In this document: positions 54,116 to 61,638 of the stretch, piece by piece
How positions within the stretch are numbered: the stretch's first letter is position 1
How the letters are laid out: the number at the start of each line of letters is the position of its first letter
DNA from: Candidatus Poribacteria bacterium
Lineage (GTDB): Bacteria; Poribacteria; WGA-4E; WGA-3G
Direction: 5' to 3'
NCBI GenBank assembly: GCA_022827185.1
Contig: JAJDTM010000005.1
Coordinates: forward strand, 186,001-250,000
DNA length: 64,000 bases
Made by a program: the position numbers and the translations under genes
The notes under the pieces: generated by a model
Database searches by the model: none
Told to the model about the DNA's origin: nothing
The model's input: the letters and a program-made list of their open reading frames with translations, nothing else

Positions 54116-55551
54116 TATCTTTTTCTCCAGACGTATACACATTTCCGAAGTGGCACGCGTCCATACGTCCCCATTTGTTGACTACTATTTCCTTTTTTAC
54201 CGGGAACAACCAGAATCTTTTCCACCACAAAGCCGAGAGATTGGGCGATGTCAGATAAAATTGTATCTATGGAGATGCTCACGCCTGCGTAACGTACATT
54301 GTCGTTCACCATGAAAAGACGGGCATTTGGTTTTAGGACGCGGGCGCATTCACCAATAACGCACGCCATTTCAGAGAAATATCCGCGAACCATCCTCGGA
54401 ATACCACTATTGTTTAGGGTACCAGATGCCTTTTCGTGTTCAAGGTAAGTATATATCGTTTGTAGTAATTTCGGCTGATTGGCTGCTTCTATAAAGGGGG
54501 TCCACTGCGGACATATCTTCAATAAACCCTTTTCTCGATTTTCCACAGTACAACTGAGCATTTCTTGACGTAGGTTAGAAACTTCCGCCTGTGTTAACCC
54601 CAGCATAGCGAGTTCAAGTGCATAAGTCCGCGTATAATCGTAGCGGTTGCAATAAGGTGGCGAAGTCATAACTGCACTGTAAGTGCCAGTCTCAAGGGTT
54701 GAAAGGATTTCAAGACATGAACCTTTGAACAACCGAATATCCTTCACTGTTCGATTAACAGGAAAAAGCGTTGTGGGTGTCTCAATACCGCGGATATCCG
54801 ATAAAATTTCTTTGAGTTTGGCGGTTATAGCAGCATCAAAAGGAAGAATTTCACCTTTGTTGAAAGCCTTTGTCCCAGGTCGTCTTTTACCTGAGCGAGC
54901 ATCCCAACGTAGATATTGCCCATCTTTTCGGGTGTAACTGACGCTTTCTAAAACACACAGCAGCGCGAGGCGAAGGATCGTTTGAATTTTCTCATTTTCT
55001 GCTTGAAGTGCCCCTCTATACCTTTCAATCGCCTCTACCGTCTCTGGTGGATAGGCGTTCTCTGTGATTCGGATTGTACTGAATGACACCCTTTCTGGAC
55101 GTTCCTTCCAGGGGAGAGAGGTTATCCAATGCTCAAGTGTAGCGAGATCACCCGATACCATTTCTCTTTCGGACAAAAGACGGGCATGGATAATCTCTTG
55201 TCCGATAGGCAACAATTCTATACCATCGGCAGGGACTCCTTGAGAACTCGCCGCAAACAGGGTTGTGCCTATCCCAGCAAACGGATCAAGCACCTTTCCT
55301 GATATTTGCCCATTGTAACTACCGAGGAAATATTCAACAAGACTTGCTGAAAAGGCTTCTTTGTATTTATACCAATTGTAGGCAGGTTTATCCTTGTTTC
55401 CCTGAAAACTGACGATTTTTCGCGACAAAAAGGGTGATACCGAGAATTGCGATTTGAAGGTCTCAGTGAGTTCAGTGTCAAGCGCGGCGATTTCTTCACG
55501 CAGTTCGGCGGTTTCTGGATGGGGTTTATTCTTTTCAGATGTCATCAGCAT
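54115..55551 (-). CDS. DNA methyltransferase, AvaI/BsoBI type (TSPPY)
   Basis: This 478-residue methylase has SAM motif VLDPFAGIGTTLFAASSQG near residue 88 and the catalytic motif VMTSPPYCNRYDYTRTYALE near residue 290 (SPPY, typical of N4-cytosine methylases). Before the first motif is KPAYNWYKYKEAFSASLVEY, after it HARLLSEREMVSG; the C-terminal RLFMVNDNVRYAGVSI fits the same family. It would protect CYCGRG-like sites if specificity follows AvaI. It starts two bases after the epimerase stop and its own stop overlaps the truncated endonuclease start. With the endonuclease broken, it persists as a solitary methylase. Confidence 0.82.
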   Translation of the reverse strand: MLMTSEKNKPHPETAELREEIAALDTELTETFKSQFSVSPFLSRKIVSFQGNKDKPAYNWYKYKEAFSASLVEYFLGSYNGQISGKVLDPFAGIGTTLFAASSQGVPADGIELLPIGQEIIHARLLSEREMVSGDLATLEHWITSLPWKERPERVSFSTIRITENAYPPETVEAIERYRGALQAENEKIQTILRLALLCVLESVSYTRKDGQYLRWDARSGKRRPGTKAFNKGEILPFDAAITAKLKEILSDIRGIETPTTLFPVNRTVKDIRLFKGSCLEILSTLETGTYSAVMTSPPYCNRYDYTRTYALELAMLGLTQAEVSNLRQEMLSCTVENREKGLLKICPQWTPFIEAANQPKLLQTIYTYLEHEKASGTLNNSGIPRMVRGYFSEMACVIGECARVLKPNARLFMVNDNVRYAGVSISIDTILSDIAQSLGFVVEKILVVPGKKGNSSQQMGTYGRVPLRKCVYVWRKR

Positions 55552-55553
55552 CT

Positions 55554-56321
55554 TTATGTATCGCTATCGGGGATCTCTGGCCAGTTGTGATTCGGTGAAT
55601 ACCCCAAATCCTCTTTCGCCGGCTGCCATGCGAAACGGGAGTCTGCACGTCCAGCAACAGCGTTATATGACCCGTATTGGACAGTTTCCGTCTCAATTGC
55701 ACGGACGACACACTGCGCAACATCCCTCGGATCCACATAAACGAACCAAGGATCCGTTACAACGTCAGGTGCCGCCGGACCGGGGTTTTGTCCGTCTCCA
55801 GCGATGACTCCCGGACGGACATGGATTACGTCCAATCCGTGTGCCTGATGGTACGCTGCGCCGATCTGTTCACCGAGGTACTTTGAGAGCGCATAATAGA
55901 GGTCGCCTCCACCAAACTGGAAATCGTCGGTTACTTCGTATGGCAATTTGGCACTCGGCGCGGGTGGACACGCCGAAATACTCGAAATGTTCACAAGTTT
56001 TTTCACGCCTTGTCGGACACAGGCTTCAGCCACATTCCATGTGCCTTTCACCATCACATCAGCAAATAACGAGAGGGGTTTATCGGATCGGCCTCGTACC
56101 AAGGCGACAAGATGCACAACAGCGTCCTGCTCTGCACACGCTGCCTCAATTTCAGCACTGTTTGTCACATCCGCCTTGATAAAAGTCGTGTTTGCGGGTA
56201 CGTTGTCCGGTTCAACGATGTCGGTTAGCGTCAGACGATATGTGTCCTGTAATTGGTCAATGATAAATTGCGCTAAGTATCCGCTCGCGCCTGTAATAAG
56301 TATCTTTTCAATAGTTGCCAT
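55554..56321 (-). CDS. NAD-dependent epimerase/dehydratase (extended SDR)
   Basis: This 255-residue extended-SDR-like protein has the cofactor loop ILITGASGYLAQFIIDQL near residue 7, the catalytic YxxxK as LYYALSKYLGEQIGAAY near residue 140 with an upstream Ser (LVNISSISACPP), and VIHVRPGVIAGDGQ near 164. It probably epimerises or reduces a sugar-nucleotide or free sugar. It belongs to the leftward operon with a Gfo/Idh/MocA dehydrogenase and the ArsC-like gene, 48 bases downstream of the latter. The ATG at 56321 is used; a GTG precedes it by one codon. Confidence 0.88.
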   Translation of the reverse strand: MATIEKILITGASGYLAQFIIDQLQDTYRLTLTDIVEPDNVPANTTFIKADVTNSAEIEAACAEQDAVVHLVALVRGRSDKPLSLFADVMVKGTWNVAEACVRQGVKKLVNISSISACPPAPSAKLPYEVTDDFQFGGGDLYYALSKYLGEQIGAAYHQAHGLDVIHVRPGVIAGDGQNPGPAAPDVVTDPWFVYVDPRDVAQCVVRAIETETVQYGSYNAVAGRADSRFAWQPAKEDLGYSPNHNWPEIPDSDT

Positions 56322-56369
56322 CACTGTGTGTCCTAAAACTGTTAGATGTTTTTATTCGCTTTGAGGGTA

Positions 56370-56708
56370 CTAAGCGAAAGGTACTGTCTCATAGAGCGTA
56401 GTGTTGTAACCGACAAAGAAGACATCGCCACTCTGAATTGTAGGTGCGCGCAGACTCCCGCTGCGTCCCAGCACCGCTTTTAGGATTGATTCCTGCGTGG
56501 CTTCGGTTGGTACGAAAGTTTCCACGCGCTGCCCCTTCGCGACGATGATCTGCTTCGCGCTGCCCATTAAATCCCATACCGCTGCGGCTTCCAACTTCTC
56601 TTTTCGCGCATCAGTGCGGTTTTCTGGTTGTAAGTTGCGTGTGTCAAGAAACTCTTGCACTTTTTTACATGAGTTTCAGCTGTTCCGAAAATAGATCCAA
56701 TCTACCAT
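56370..56708 (-). CDS. ArsC-family protein with in-frame UGA at the redox Cys: probable selenoprotein
   Basis: Reading from the ATG at 56708 gives 112 codons with one internal TGA (56678-56676, codon 11). Around it the protein is MVDWIYFRNS-U-NSCKKVQEF, where the UGA occupies the first position of a CxxC redox motif (UxxC, Cys14). The rest fits an ArsC/Spx-like thioredoxin fold (GSAKQIIVAKGQRVETF, cis-Pro segment LRAPTIQSGDVFFVG near 86-100). GGAGG lies 8 bases before the ATG, which overlaps the Gfo/Idh stop as TAATG. A GTG-initiated protein starting after the UGA would lack the active site and has no ribosome site. Nonsense mutation is the alternative. Role: thiol-disulfide or reductase chemistry, unknown substrate. 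Confidence 0.75.
56648..56677 (-). promoter_or_regulatory. Candidate bacterial SECIS-like hairpin at the UGA
   Basis: Starting at the G of the UGA, GAAACTC (56677-56671) pairs perfectly with GAGTTTC (56654-56648) around 16 bases, within which TGT/GCA can add three pairs leaving an 8-base loop. Position directly after UGA fits bacterial SECIS elements. The loop lacks a G in its first two bases, which is a departure from the E. coli-type consensus. Confidence 0.4.
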
Positions 56709-57715
56709 TAGAGTTCCTCCACTTGGATAAATCTACCGGTGTCCCGGCTCCGGACCGCAGCATCAATCAATGCGAGCGTCTGAACGCCATCAGCAAAAGG
56801 TGAGCGAATGAGTTCCCGATCGCCTGTTTCAATGGCGCGTAGCCATGCCCCGGTTTTGTCTAAGCCTAAACTATTTTCGGAGACCGGCGATTCATTAATA
56901 GTTTCACCGTTAAGGTATCCACGAATAGCATTATCTGTCATGTGTGCGTGTAACCGCAAATGCGGTCCGACGACTTCAACCTCAAAACTAAATCCTTCGG
57001 TACCACAATGATTCATGTGTGTCCCGAAAACACCATTGTCCAACTGGTAAGTCATCTGGATGGCGTTTTCTGCATCGAATTCGGTTCGATCCAAGGCCAT
57101 ATTCTTGATCGCCAGCGCATGCGCCTGCACGGGTTTCGGATTCCCCATAACAAACCGCGCACAATCCAAGACATGCACTGCTTGTTCGGGCAGAGGCCCC
57201 CCACTTATCTCATACTGCAGGAACCAGGGTGCCATGCTGAAACTGAGGTAATAATTGACGGTGCAGACCGTCCGGACGAGGTGTACCGTCTCCGTGGCGA
57301 TTAACGCTTTTAACCGTTCATAGAGCGGATGATAGCGGAGCTGGAATCCGACAGCGGCGATGATGTCTGCTTTTTCAATGGATTCAAGGCACTTTCTACC
57401 TTCAACCATATTCAGTGCGGGCGGTTTCTCGATCATCAAGGAAATGCCGCGATCGCACGCCATCTGAATGGGTTCAAAGCGGATAGGGGGTGGCGTTGTA
57501 ATGACCACCCCGTCCATTTCTACGTCGAAAAAGGTATCAAGTGAAGTAGTAGCGAGTGCTTCGTCAGCGTGCGTTGCGAGTTCGCGCGCAGCCTCAAGTC
57601 GCACGTCATGTACAGCAACGACGCTCGCGCCGTAGTTGGTTATTGCGCCCTGATGATTTCTACCCATATTACCGGCACCGATGATGCCGATTGCTAACGG
57701 TTTTTGAGGGTTCAT
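56708..57715 (-). CDS. Gfo/Idh/MocA family oxidoreductase
   Basis: This 335-residue NAD(P)-dependent dehydrogenase has the Rossmann motif IGIIGAGNMGRNHQGAI near residue 9 and the family signature SLMIEKPPALNMVEG near residue 90. The C-terminal segment GGPLPEQAVHVLDCARFVMG carries the catalytic-type HxxD. It probably oxidises a sugar or cyclitol. The ATG at 57715 overlaps the stop of the upstream secreted gene (ATGA), and its own stop overlaps the ATG of the ArsC-like gene (TAATG), showing a tightly coupled operon. Substrate unknown. Confidence 0.9.
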   Translation of the reverse strand: MNPQKPLAIGIIGAGNMGRNHQGAITNYGASVVAVHDVRLEAARELATHADEALATTSLDTFFDVEMDGVVITTPPPIRFEPIQMACDRGISLMIEKPPALNMVEGRKCLESIEKADIIAAVGFQLRYHPLYERLKALIATETVHLVRTVCTVNYYLSFSMAPWFLQYEISGGPLPEQAVHVLDCARFVMGNPKPVQAHALAIKNMALDRTEFDAENAIQMTYQLDNGVFGTHMNHCGTEGFSFEVEVVGPHLRLHAHMTDNAIRGYLNGETINESPVSENSLGLDKTGAWLRAIETGDRELIRSPFADGVQTLALIDAAVRSRDTGRFIQVEEL

Positions 57716-58452
57716 TGTGTTTTGAGGTCTCCCCACGTTATCGCGAGTTTGTCTTTCGGTTCAACGGGAAAAATGTTAAATTCCGGGGTCGTAACGAAAA
57801 TATTATCGAATTGCGCGTGGTGGGCGGCCGCGCCTCGGTTGCCGCCCTGCGTGTAGAAACCGATTTTACCGGTTTCGTATCTTTTCTCACTGTCGTTCCA
57901 TTCACCCACAAAAACAAGGCGATTCCATTTCGTACCAACCTTACCGAGGTACGCCTTAAATTCGTAGTTCTTGCGCACCTCAAACTTAACGCGGTACCAA
58001 ACATTCTGTTTACGTTTTCTTTCGTCTGCAAAAGGCGTTGTTTCGACGGACCAGTTGTTCTCAAGGTTTATATGCCATCCGATGTGTTGCGGTGCGTTCT
58101 TAGAGCCAGCCGTTGAGATCTCGTGCATGTAGAAGTACTTGTCGTTTTTCGCGTGGAAAACGAATCCCAATTCCCCCCCGTTTTTAGCGTTGAAATCGGC
58201 ATAGTAATCAAATTCTTCGGGGAAATCAGTAAGCGTCAATCCCACGCCACCCCAAACGTCAAGTACTCTTCTATCGAGCACGTCATGTCGGGTATCATTC
58301 TCCTTAAGTCCCCAACTCCCGCTCGGTGTCCAGTTAGCGAGGTCGATTTCTTGACGCTCAAAGTCGTCATGAAACAGAATTTCCGCATAACCGATACTGA
58401 CACACAGCGTCAATATAACAATGAAGATTATCTGCCACGTGGAGATTTTCAT
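57712..58452 (-). CDS. Secreted concanavalin-fold protein with VEPxxKL..TWG tail
   Basis: This 246-residue protein starts with a signal peptide (WQIIFIVILTLCVSIGYA). It then has a jelly-roll region like DUF1080 (3-keto-disaccharide hydrolase/GH16-like): ILFHDDFERQEIDLANWTPS, GELGFVFHAKNDKYFYMHEI, NVWYRVKFEVRKNYEFKAYL, TGKIGFYTQGG and AQFDNIFVTTPE. It likely binds or processes glycans outside the cytoplasm. The tail PVEPKDKLAITWGDLK matches two other secreted proteins in the window. The ATG at 58452 has GAGG about 10 bases upstream; earlier in-frame ATGs would place extra residues before the signal peptide. Confidence 0.82.
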   Translation of the reverse strand: MKISTWQIIFIVILTLCVSIGYAEILFHDDFERQEIDLANWTPSGSWGLKENDTRHDVLDRRVLDVWGGVGLTLTDFPEEFDYYADFNAKNGGELGFVFHAKNDKYFYMHEISTAGSKNAPQHIGWHINLENNWSVETTPFADERKRKQNVWYRVKFEVRKNYEFKAYLGKVGTKWNRLVFVGEWNDSEKRYETGKIGFYTQGGNRGAAAHHAQFDNIFVTTPEFNIFPVEPKDKLAITWGDLKTQ

Positions 58453-58501
58453 ACCTGCATACCTCATTTTTTCCTTAGTTATCAAGGTCTACATTGTTTT
58501 C

Positions 58502-58528
58502 GCAGGCGAGGTTTTAAACCTCGCCTGC
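58502..58528. repeat. 13-bp perfect palindrome, GCAGGCGAGGTTT type
   Basis: GCAGGCGAGGTTT (58502-58514) pairs with AAACCTCGCCTGC (58516-58528) around one base. It is the same family as the hairpin at 30586-30614 (GCAGGCGGGGTTT), with compensating changes keeping the stem intact. Confidence 0.7.
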
Positions 58529-58539
58529 AGTAAACAGTA

Positions 58540-59253
58540 TTACTCTGCTTTTATCTCTCCCCATGTTGTGGTAAGTTTTCCGTCCGGTTCAACAGCCATC
58601 GGATCCTTTCCACCATAGATCTCGATTTCATCGACGCGTGCCCCACCGTCAGCGCGAATATGGAGGCGCAACCACCGTGCTTCTACATCTTTGAAGGTGA
58701 ACTCAGTTGTCTTACTAACCGGATCCCCTTTGTGCGTGTAGATTTTTGTCCATGTGTTCGCATCGGAATTTGGATCTGCTTTGGTCGTCGCGACGAGAAT
58801 ATCAAAGTCAGCTGCTTTCCGGTCCTGGAAATTTTGGGCATGATCGCTTGCGAAATAGATACGGTTCACATTCGCGACATCGCCCATGTCAATCTGTGCC
58901 CAACCCGGTATCGGACCGATGATCCAACTCCGACAGTTGTTGTAAAAACCGTCGTTGAGGTATTCTACGCAGTGTCTACGCGGACACCATCCTTCCAGCT
59001 GCGAGGAGGCTTCTGGTTTCGCATCCTTGAGGAGTGCCAAGTTGGGTTCATTATCTCGGACTGTCGGCACGAATTCAGGTCCCGCCGCACCACCGGCATC
59101 ACATTCATCCGTTGCTGCAGCGATATCTTGTTCCTTGAATTCGTAACGTCCGAATTTTTCGGGTCCCTTATCTTCTTCATGGGCTGCGAAGACAGCAGGC
59201 ATACTGATTAGTGCTACTACCAACGCAAGCCACCCATACTTTATCCATTTCAT
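58540..59253 (-). CDS. Secreted F5/8-type C (discoidin-like) protein with VEPxxKL..TWG tail
   Basis: This 237-residue protein has a signal peptide (YGWLALVVALISMPAVFAAH). A discoidin-like sugar/ligand-binding domain follows: NLALLKDAKPEASSQLEG, VEYLNDGFYNNCRSWI, GWAQIDMGDVANVNRIYFAS, TKIYTHKGDPVSKTTEFTF and WLRLHIRADGGARVDEIEIY. Four Cys between residues 55 and 115 could form disulfides. It ends AVEPDGKLTTTWGEIKAE, the third copy of the shared tail. GGAGGAATG precedes the ATG at 59253. It is the first gene of the leftward operon, or a separate unit 87 bases before the next. Confidence 0.85.
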   Translation of the reverse strand: MKWIKYGWLALVVALISMPAVFAAHEEDKGPEKFGRYEFKEQDIAAATDECDAGGAAGPEFVPTVRDNEPNLALLKDAKPEASSQLEGWCPRRHCVEYLNDGFYNNCRSWIIGPIPGWAQIDMGDVANVNRIYFASDHAQNFQDRKAADFDILVATTKADPNSDANTWTKIYTHKGDPVSKTTEFTFKDVEARWLRLHIRADGGARVDEIEIYGGKDPMAVEPDGKLTTTWGEIKAE

Positions 59254-59374
59254 CACACATTCCTCCATTTTTGAGGTAATACTCACGGTATATACTAACG
59301 CAAGCGCAGAATTATTTCAAGAAAACCGTTATTTGTGAGCAGAACCATTCAGTTTTCAGACATTTTCGCGGACG

Positions 59375-59443
59375 GATCGCGAGCGATAAGAAATCCGCAG
59401 AAACACCCTATCAAATACCCCAAGCAAAAACACTCGCTCCTAC
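59375..59443. repeat. Interspersed repeat, copy 2 (GATCGCGAGCGAyAAGAAA...CACTCGCTCCTAC)
   Basis: It has the same ends as the copy at 12331-12377 with about 22 extra bases in the middle. It occupies part of the 422-bp divergent gap (59254-59675), whose other content is the promoter at 59576. Confidence 0.6.
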
Positions 59444-59575
59444 AGCGAAGAGCCTTACGGTTTCAAATTTTCTGTACCGACGACAACGGAATGCCGCTGC
59501 TGTCGAGCGTTATATCTGTAAAAAATGTGGCAACTTGGATGCCTATAAATCACCTTAATTTCGGGTAAAATTAAT

Positions 59576-59604
59576 TTGCAATCTTAACAGATTTATAGTA
59601 TAAT
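59576..59604 (+). promoter_or_regulatory. Consensus promoter of the nucleotidyltransferase gene
   Basis: TTGCAA (59576-59581) and TATAAT (59599-59604) are 17 bp apart, placing the start near 59611 and a 65-nt leader before the ATG at 59676, which has ATAGGAGAA upstream. Confidence 0.7.
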
Positions 59605-59675
59605 TAATAACAGAAAATCCCCTATTTTTTTAGCGTAAAATTTGGCTTCAAACTACACTGAAATAGGAGAATCCC

Positions 59676-61601
59676 ATGCGATCCCAAGACGTTATTGAAC
59701 AACAGTACCACGAAGCCGTGGAGGCACTTGTCGGAAAGGTTCAGAAGGATCCCTATGTCCTCGCTGCTATTGTTGCGGGTAGTTTTTCTTATGCGCAGGT
59801 ATGGGAAAAATCGGATCTCGATGTTGAACTCATTGGTAGAGATGCAATTCGTCCGACGCAATCTTTCTTTTCGCTCGTCGAAAACGGCGTGAACATCCAT
59901 GCCAACATAACACCACGTAACGCTTTTAAGCAGAATATTGAGAGCGCGCAACAGGGGTCCTTCATGCACTCCTATTTCTCGCACAGTACGCTCCTCTTTT
60001 CACGTGATGATTCCATTCAAGAGTGGTATGATAAGAACGCAAACCTCAACAATATCGGTGAACGCGATAAACAGTTCCAACTGCTCAATGTCATCGCCAG
60101 CACTTTACCGAGCCTCATCTACGCTGAAAAGCAGTTTTACGTCAATAAAGATTGCCTCACCTGTTTTCTAACACTTCTGAATGTGGTGCAAGCGTTAGCA
60201 CGGATCGAGGTGCTTCTCAACGACGAAATCCCGGCACGAGAGGTGATTCAACCTGCCCTCCGCTACAATCCTGACTTCTTTAATCGCGTCTATACAGACC
60301 TGATTAATTGCGAAAAGAACGAGGCAGTCCTTCAAGAAGCACTCGATGCGATTAACAATTACCTTGATGAACGTCAATTTATCTTCCAACCGGTGCTTGA
60401 TTATCTTGCTGAACAGAAAGCACCGCGCACTATCACCGAATTGAATGCCGACTTAGGACGTGTATCGCATAATAGTGAAGGCACCCCCGAATTTGACGAG
60501 GAATCGCTTGATCTGGTTTGCCAGTGGCTGACATGGAAAGGTATTATCAGGCAGGTTGCAATGCCGATGAAACTCACAGCGAAGAGCCAAATTGCAGTAG
60601 AGGAACCCGCCTACTATTATGACGGAACTGACGTTAAAGCGGATCAAGTCCGCCTGAAAGGGGATATCCACGCACAAATTCACCAAGCGGTGGAAAATTT
60701 AACGGATACACTTGCGCAGGACATGTACGTTGTTGCAGCGATCCTCACCAACAACCTCGCCGAAGATAACGTCTGGGAGAAGACGGCAGTTCACATAACT
60801 TTGATCCTCCGAGACGGTACAAAGTCTAAACAGAAGCAGTATCAATTAATTGAGGAAGGCATCCCGATTCTGGTTCAACTCCATACCCGCAGTGATTATA
60901 GGAAGTTGCTGGACAGGACGCTACAGGGGAGTACGCTGCATTCAATCCTTGCGGAAAGCCGAATCCTCTTTTCTAAGGACAGTCTTTTTGCTACAGATAG
61001 GGACGCTAATTTCACTATCGGAGACCCATCCTGTCTACAGGTCGGTGAACGGGATAAGCACTCTCAACTCCTTAACGCCGCAGCTTTCGCAACAACCGTA
61101 CTCGCCAAATCGGAAAAATGGTTCCACCTCAAGCAGGATCACGATTACACCTTTCTTTATCTAACATATATGGTCAGACAATTGGCGTGTATTGAGGTCC
61201 TCATGCACGGTGAAACACCGAGACGGAAGGTTATCCATCAAGCACTTAAATACAATCCATCTTTTTTCAACACCGTTTTCACGGATCTAATAGATAAACC
61301 GAAAGATGAGGCGATGCTTCGTGATGCGCTTGAACAGGTGGACATGTATTTAGAGGATAATCTACAGGCATTGTTCAAACCACTACTCGACTTTTTGGAG
61401 GAATCCGGTGAGGAGCGCACAATAACCGACATCTATATGCATTTCGGTAAACGTGAACTCGCGCTCGAATTGGCGTGCGAATGGCTTGCGCAGAAGGGTG
61501 TTATCGAACAGTTCTCTGCACCTGTCCGTTTGACGAAGGATAGTAAAGTTTCTGTAGAGGAACCCGCATATTATTTTGATGCAAATAATCCGTTTCTGTA
61601 G
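59676..61601 (+). CDS. Duplicated nucleotidyltransferase-like protein, second copy inactive
   Basis: This 641-residue protein is an internal tandem duplication. Copy 1 (about 1-315) has the polymerase-beta-like signature [20 protein letters not shown] followed by VELIG (GS...DxD/E-like). Copy 2 (about 320-641) aligns as [20 protein letters not shown] then ITLIL, where Gly-Ser and the acidic pair are lost. Other matched pairs are [20 protein letters not shown] / [37 protein letters not shown] / [17 protein letters not shown] and [16 protein letters not shown] / [12 protein letters not shown]. Each copy ends in a winged-helix-like region. Catalysis would lie only in copy 1. Substrate unknown; antitoxin-like or regulatory roles are possible. 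It is 37 bases upstream of uvrA. Confidence 0.75.
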   Translation: MRSQDVIEQQYHEAVEALVGKVQKDPYVLAAIVAGSFSYAQVWEKSDLDVELIGRDAIRPTQSFFSLVENGVNIHANITPRNAFKQNIESAQQGSFMHSYFSHSTLLFSRDDSIQEWYDKNANLNNIGERDKQFQLLNVIASTLPSLIYAEKQFYVNKDCLTCFLTLLNVVQALARIEVLLNDEIPAREVIQPALRYNPDFFNRVYTDLINCEKNEAVLQEALDAINNYLDERQFIFQPVLDYLAEQKAPRTITELNADLGRVSHNSEGTPEFDEESLDLVCQWLTWKGIIRQVAMPMKLTAKSQIAVEEPAYYYDGTDVKADQVRLKGDIHAQIHQAVENLTDTLAQDMYVVAAILTNNLAEDNVWEKTAVHITLILRDGTKSKQKQYQLIEEGIPILVQLHTRSDYRKLLDRTLQGSTLHSILAESRILFSKDSLFATDRDANFTIGDPSCLQVGERDKHSQLLNAAAFATTVLAKSEKWFHLKQDHDYTFLYLTYMVRQLACIEVLMHGETPRRKVIHQALKYNPSFFNTVFTDLIDKPKDEAMLRDALEQVDMYLEDNLQALFKPLLDFLEESGEERTITDIYMHFGKRELALELACEWLAQKGVIEQFSAPVRLTKDSKVSVEEPAYYFDANNPFL

Positions 61602-61638
61602 AGACGAGTTTCCAGATTCTTTTAGAAAGGAGATACAC

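Noticed and set aside
56370..56660. A 96-residue ArsC-like protein starting at GTG 56660
   Set aside because: This start lies after the redox motif, lacks a ribosome site, and ignores the well-placed upstream ATG; the UGA-containing longer frame explains the data better.
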